Below, piece by piece: positions 62,577 to 64,000 of a stretch of 64,000 nt of DNA (position 1 is its first letter; every line of letters begins with the position of its first letter). The notes under the pieces are model-generated. The model had not been told where the DNA came from, ran no database searches, and saw only the letters and a program-made list of their open reading frames with translations. Source of the DNA: Crambe crambe (taxonomy: Eukaryota; Porifera; Demospongiae; Poecilosclerida; Crambeidae). The position numbers and the translations under genes were made by a program. The stretch lies in the NCBI GenBank assembly GCA_963924555.1, contig OZ004594.1, forward strand, positions 6,293,563 through 6,357,562, written 5' to 3'.

Positions 62577-64000
62577 TTATCATGACTGTTGTGGGTTCTT
62601 CGCAATGAGCCCAAGGTTCTGTGTTAACACAGACTAGCTATTCACCCGGGTAAAGTTAGTAGAAGAGAGGAAAGATTTTTCATGTAGTCTTAGCAAAATC
62701 ACAACAGAACTGACTGAATGATACAACAGTAGCTTGATAGTAATTGAATGATGATCATAAATGTTCATATATGGTAGCATGTGTGAGCTGTTGATTGAAT
62801 CAAGGTGAGTAAGTCTAAGTTATTGATTGAATTGAATGTTTGATGTGTCCAAGTGTTAATAGAGTTGCAGTCTAAGGTCATGGAGATGGTTCTATGGCTG
62901 TTGTTAGGTTGTCTTCCCTAACAATGACATTGAATGACCTATTGACCTTTCTTGATGGTCACAGCTACAACTAAGTGAAAGAAGCAGCTAACCGTGCTGC
63001 TGCAAAGCTGGATTGAAGGAAGCGGTTCTGACAGCATTCCTGTCTGGTTTTTGTCGTCTTTCCCACAGGATACAGGAAAGGCTTATGCTATGACGTTTCA
63101 TTGCACCATCATACTGTCATACTTTTGATGCAGGTGTGTTGGGAAGTATCATGTGATACCAGACTAGCTAATCGCCTGCCACAGCTATGGAGAAATAAGA
63201 TATCCACTGAAGCCAAGGGATGTGACATAGTTTGCTATAGGGAAGAGGCAAGTTCTTGTTCAGGTGAACTTGTGGTTATGTAATTTCAGGTCTAGCATAC
63301 AAATTATATAAATTTGAACCATTTGAAAATTCCCCCGCTATACAATAGTAACCTTACAAGCCTTACCTGCCACATTGCAGTAACCACAAGTCCATTTGCA
63401 TTATATGTATGTGATGAGTTTATCACTAAATTTAATACAACATCTGTAGAAAAAAAGAAAAAAAAAAAGGTAACAATAGCAGCTACATACATTACTCTGA
63501 AAAAAAGGCAACACACATAAAATATTGTTGTGTGTATAATAGCAGATAGATCTGCTTCTTACTACTATACTATCGCTACTGGAGCATGCTATATATAGAG
63601 AGTACTAGCGTAATTAGCTATCAATGACTACTAGAAGCCTGTTGTCACTCATAGATATAGTGTGGTACAGCTCCTTTGTAAATCCACCCATGCAAACTAT
63701 TAGAGCACTGAAGGTCATGCTGTATGTGTAATATAGCACTCAAATGTGGTCTTGAGGCACAATATACTACTTGGCGAACAGCACTCCCTCCAGTGCTATA
63801 ACTGACCTCACTAATCAAGAGCCAGGTGTATTATTAGGAGATGCAGGCAATGTAACTTTCTCCTCATCAATTTTAGACTTTGTCTTCATTTTTATGATAT
63901 TCATTGAGTCTTGATTAGATTTTTTGGTCAATAATCAGAATTAGCTTTATGAAACAAACCACTGATGTTTCAACCAGAATACTCTAGTCTTCATCAGGGT
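62577..64000. other. Non-coding stretch, no gene recognised
   Basis: AT-rich DNA. A solo partial F1-like motif (ATAGAGAGTACTAGCG) occurs near 63595. The open frames of 60-70 codons in this stretch have no recognisable motifs or splice signals. Confidence 0.4.

Overview
The window looks like AT-rich, repeat-dense genomic DNA from an early-branching metazoan, most likely a demosponge of Amphimedon type. The reasons are eukaryotic splice signals with very short introns (47-156 nt in the best gene), phase-1 modular exons for Ig-like and fibronectin-III-like receptor domains, and several transposase families that I recall from sponge and cnidarian genomes. The species assignment is inference. There are no operons, bacterial signals or CRISPR arrays.

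Host-type genes, all on the minus strand. Two pieces of cell-surface receptor genes are visible. One has a signal-peptide exon (14850-14904) that joins in phase with an Ig-like exon (6262-6621) and continues left of the window. The other has FN3-like exons (56163-56391 and 38606-38869) followed by a transmembrane and cytoplasmic-tail exon (35235-35515). Between the FN3 exons lies about 17 kb of mobile DNA.

Mobile gene regions. 7.96-13.2 kb is a DDE-type transposase pseudogene interrupted by a decayed BEL/Pao retrotransposon (8.76-12.6 kb). 41.4 kb carries one exon of a DUF6589-like protein. 42.4-47.6 kb is the most striking locus: an intact 11-exon gene for a 1076-residue protein with a SANT-like N-terminus and a possible DDE triad, convergent with an intact 2-exon HIRAN-like gene, the pair bounded by matching inverted motifs. 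I read it as a complete two-gene DNA transposon. 47.86-48.76 kb is a broken HIRAN plus C48-protease-like gene, and 49.0-50.2 kb is a broken pogo-like transposase whose last part is inverted. Smaller fragments of hAT-like and DDE_Tnp_4 transposases lie at 59.0-59.9 kb.

TIR elements with helicase fragments. Four elements (23.7-24.3, 25.0-25.6, 26.5-27.1 and 50.3-51.0 kb) have related termini and each contains a piece of the N-terminal part of a RecQ-like helicase. One has a perfect 10-bp target duplication. They look like internally deleted relatives of helicase-bearing DNA transposons.

Everything else is mainly foldback and MITE-like DNA: a dominant family with AGAGAGTGC..GCACTCTCT hairpin termini and long internal palindromes, a family with CTACTTGGTATG termini, a GCCTCGGCACT hairpin family, a TTAA-targeting element, two 14-bp-TIR/5-bp-TSD elements, a dense palindrome cluster at 27.5-28.3 kb, minisatellites and microsatellites. 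Coordinates of repeats are by eye and approximate. Splice sites in the genes were read directly from the sequence.
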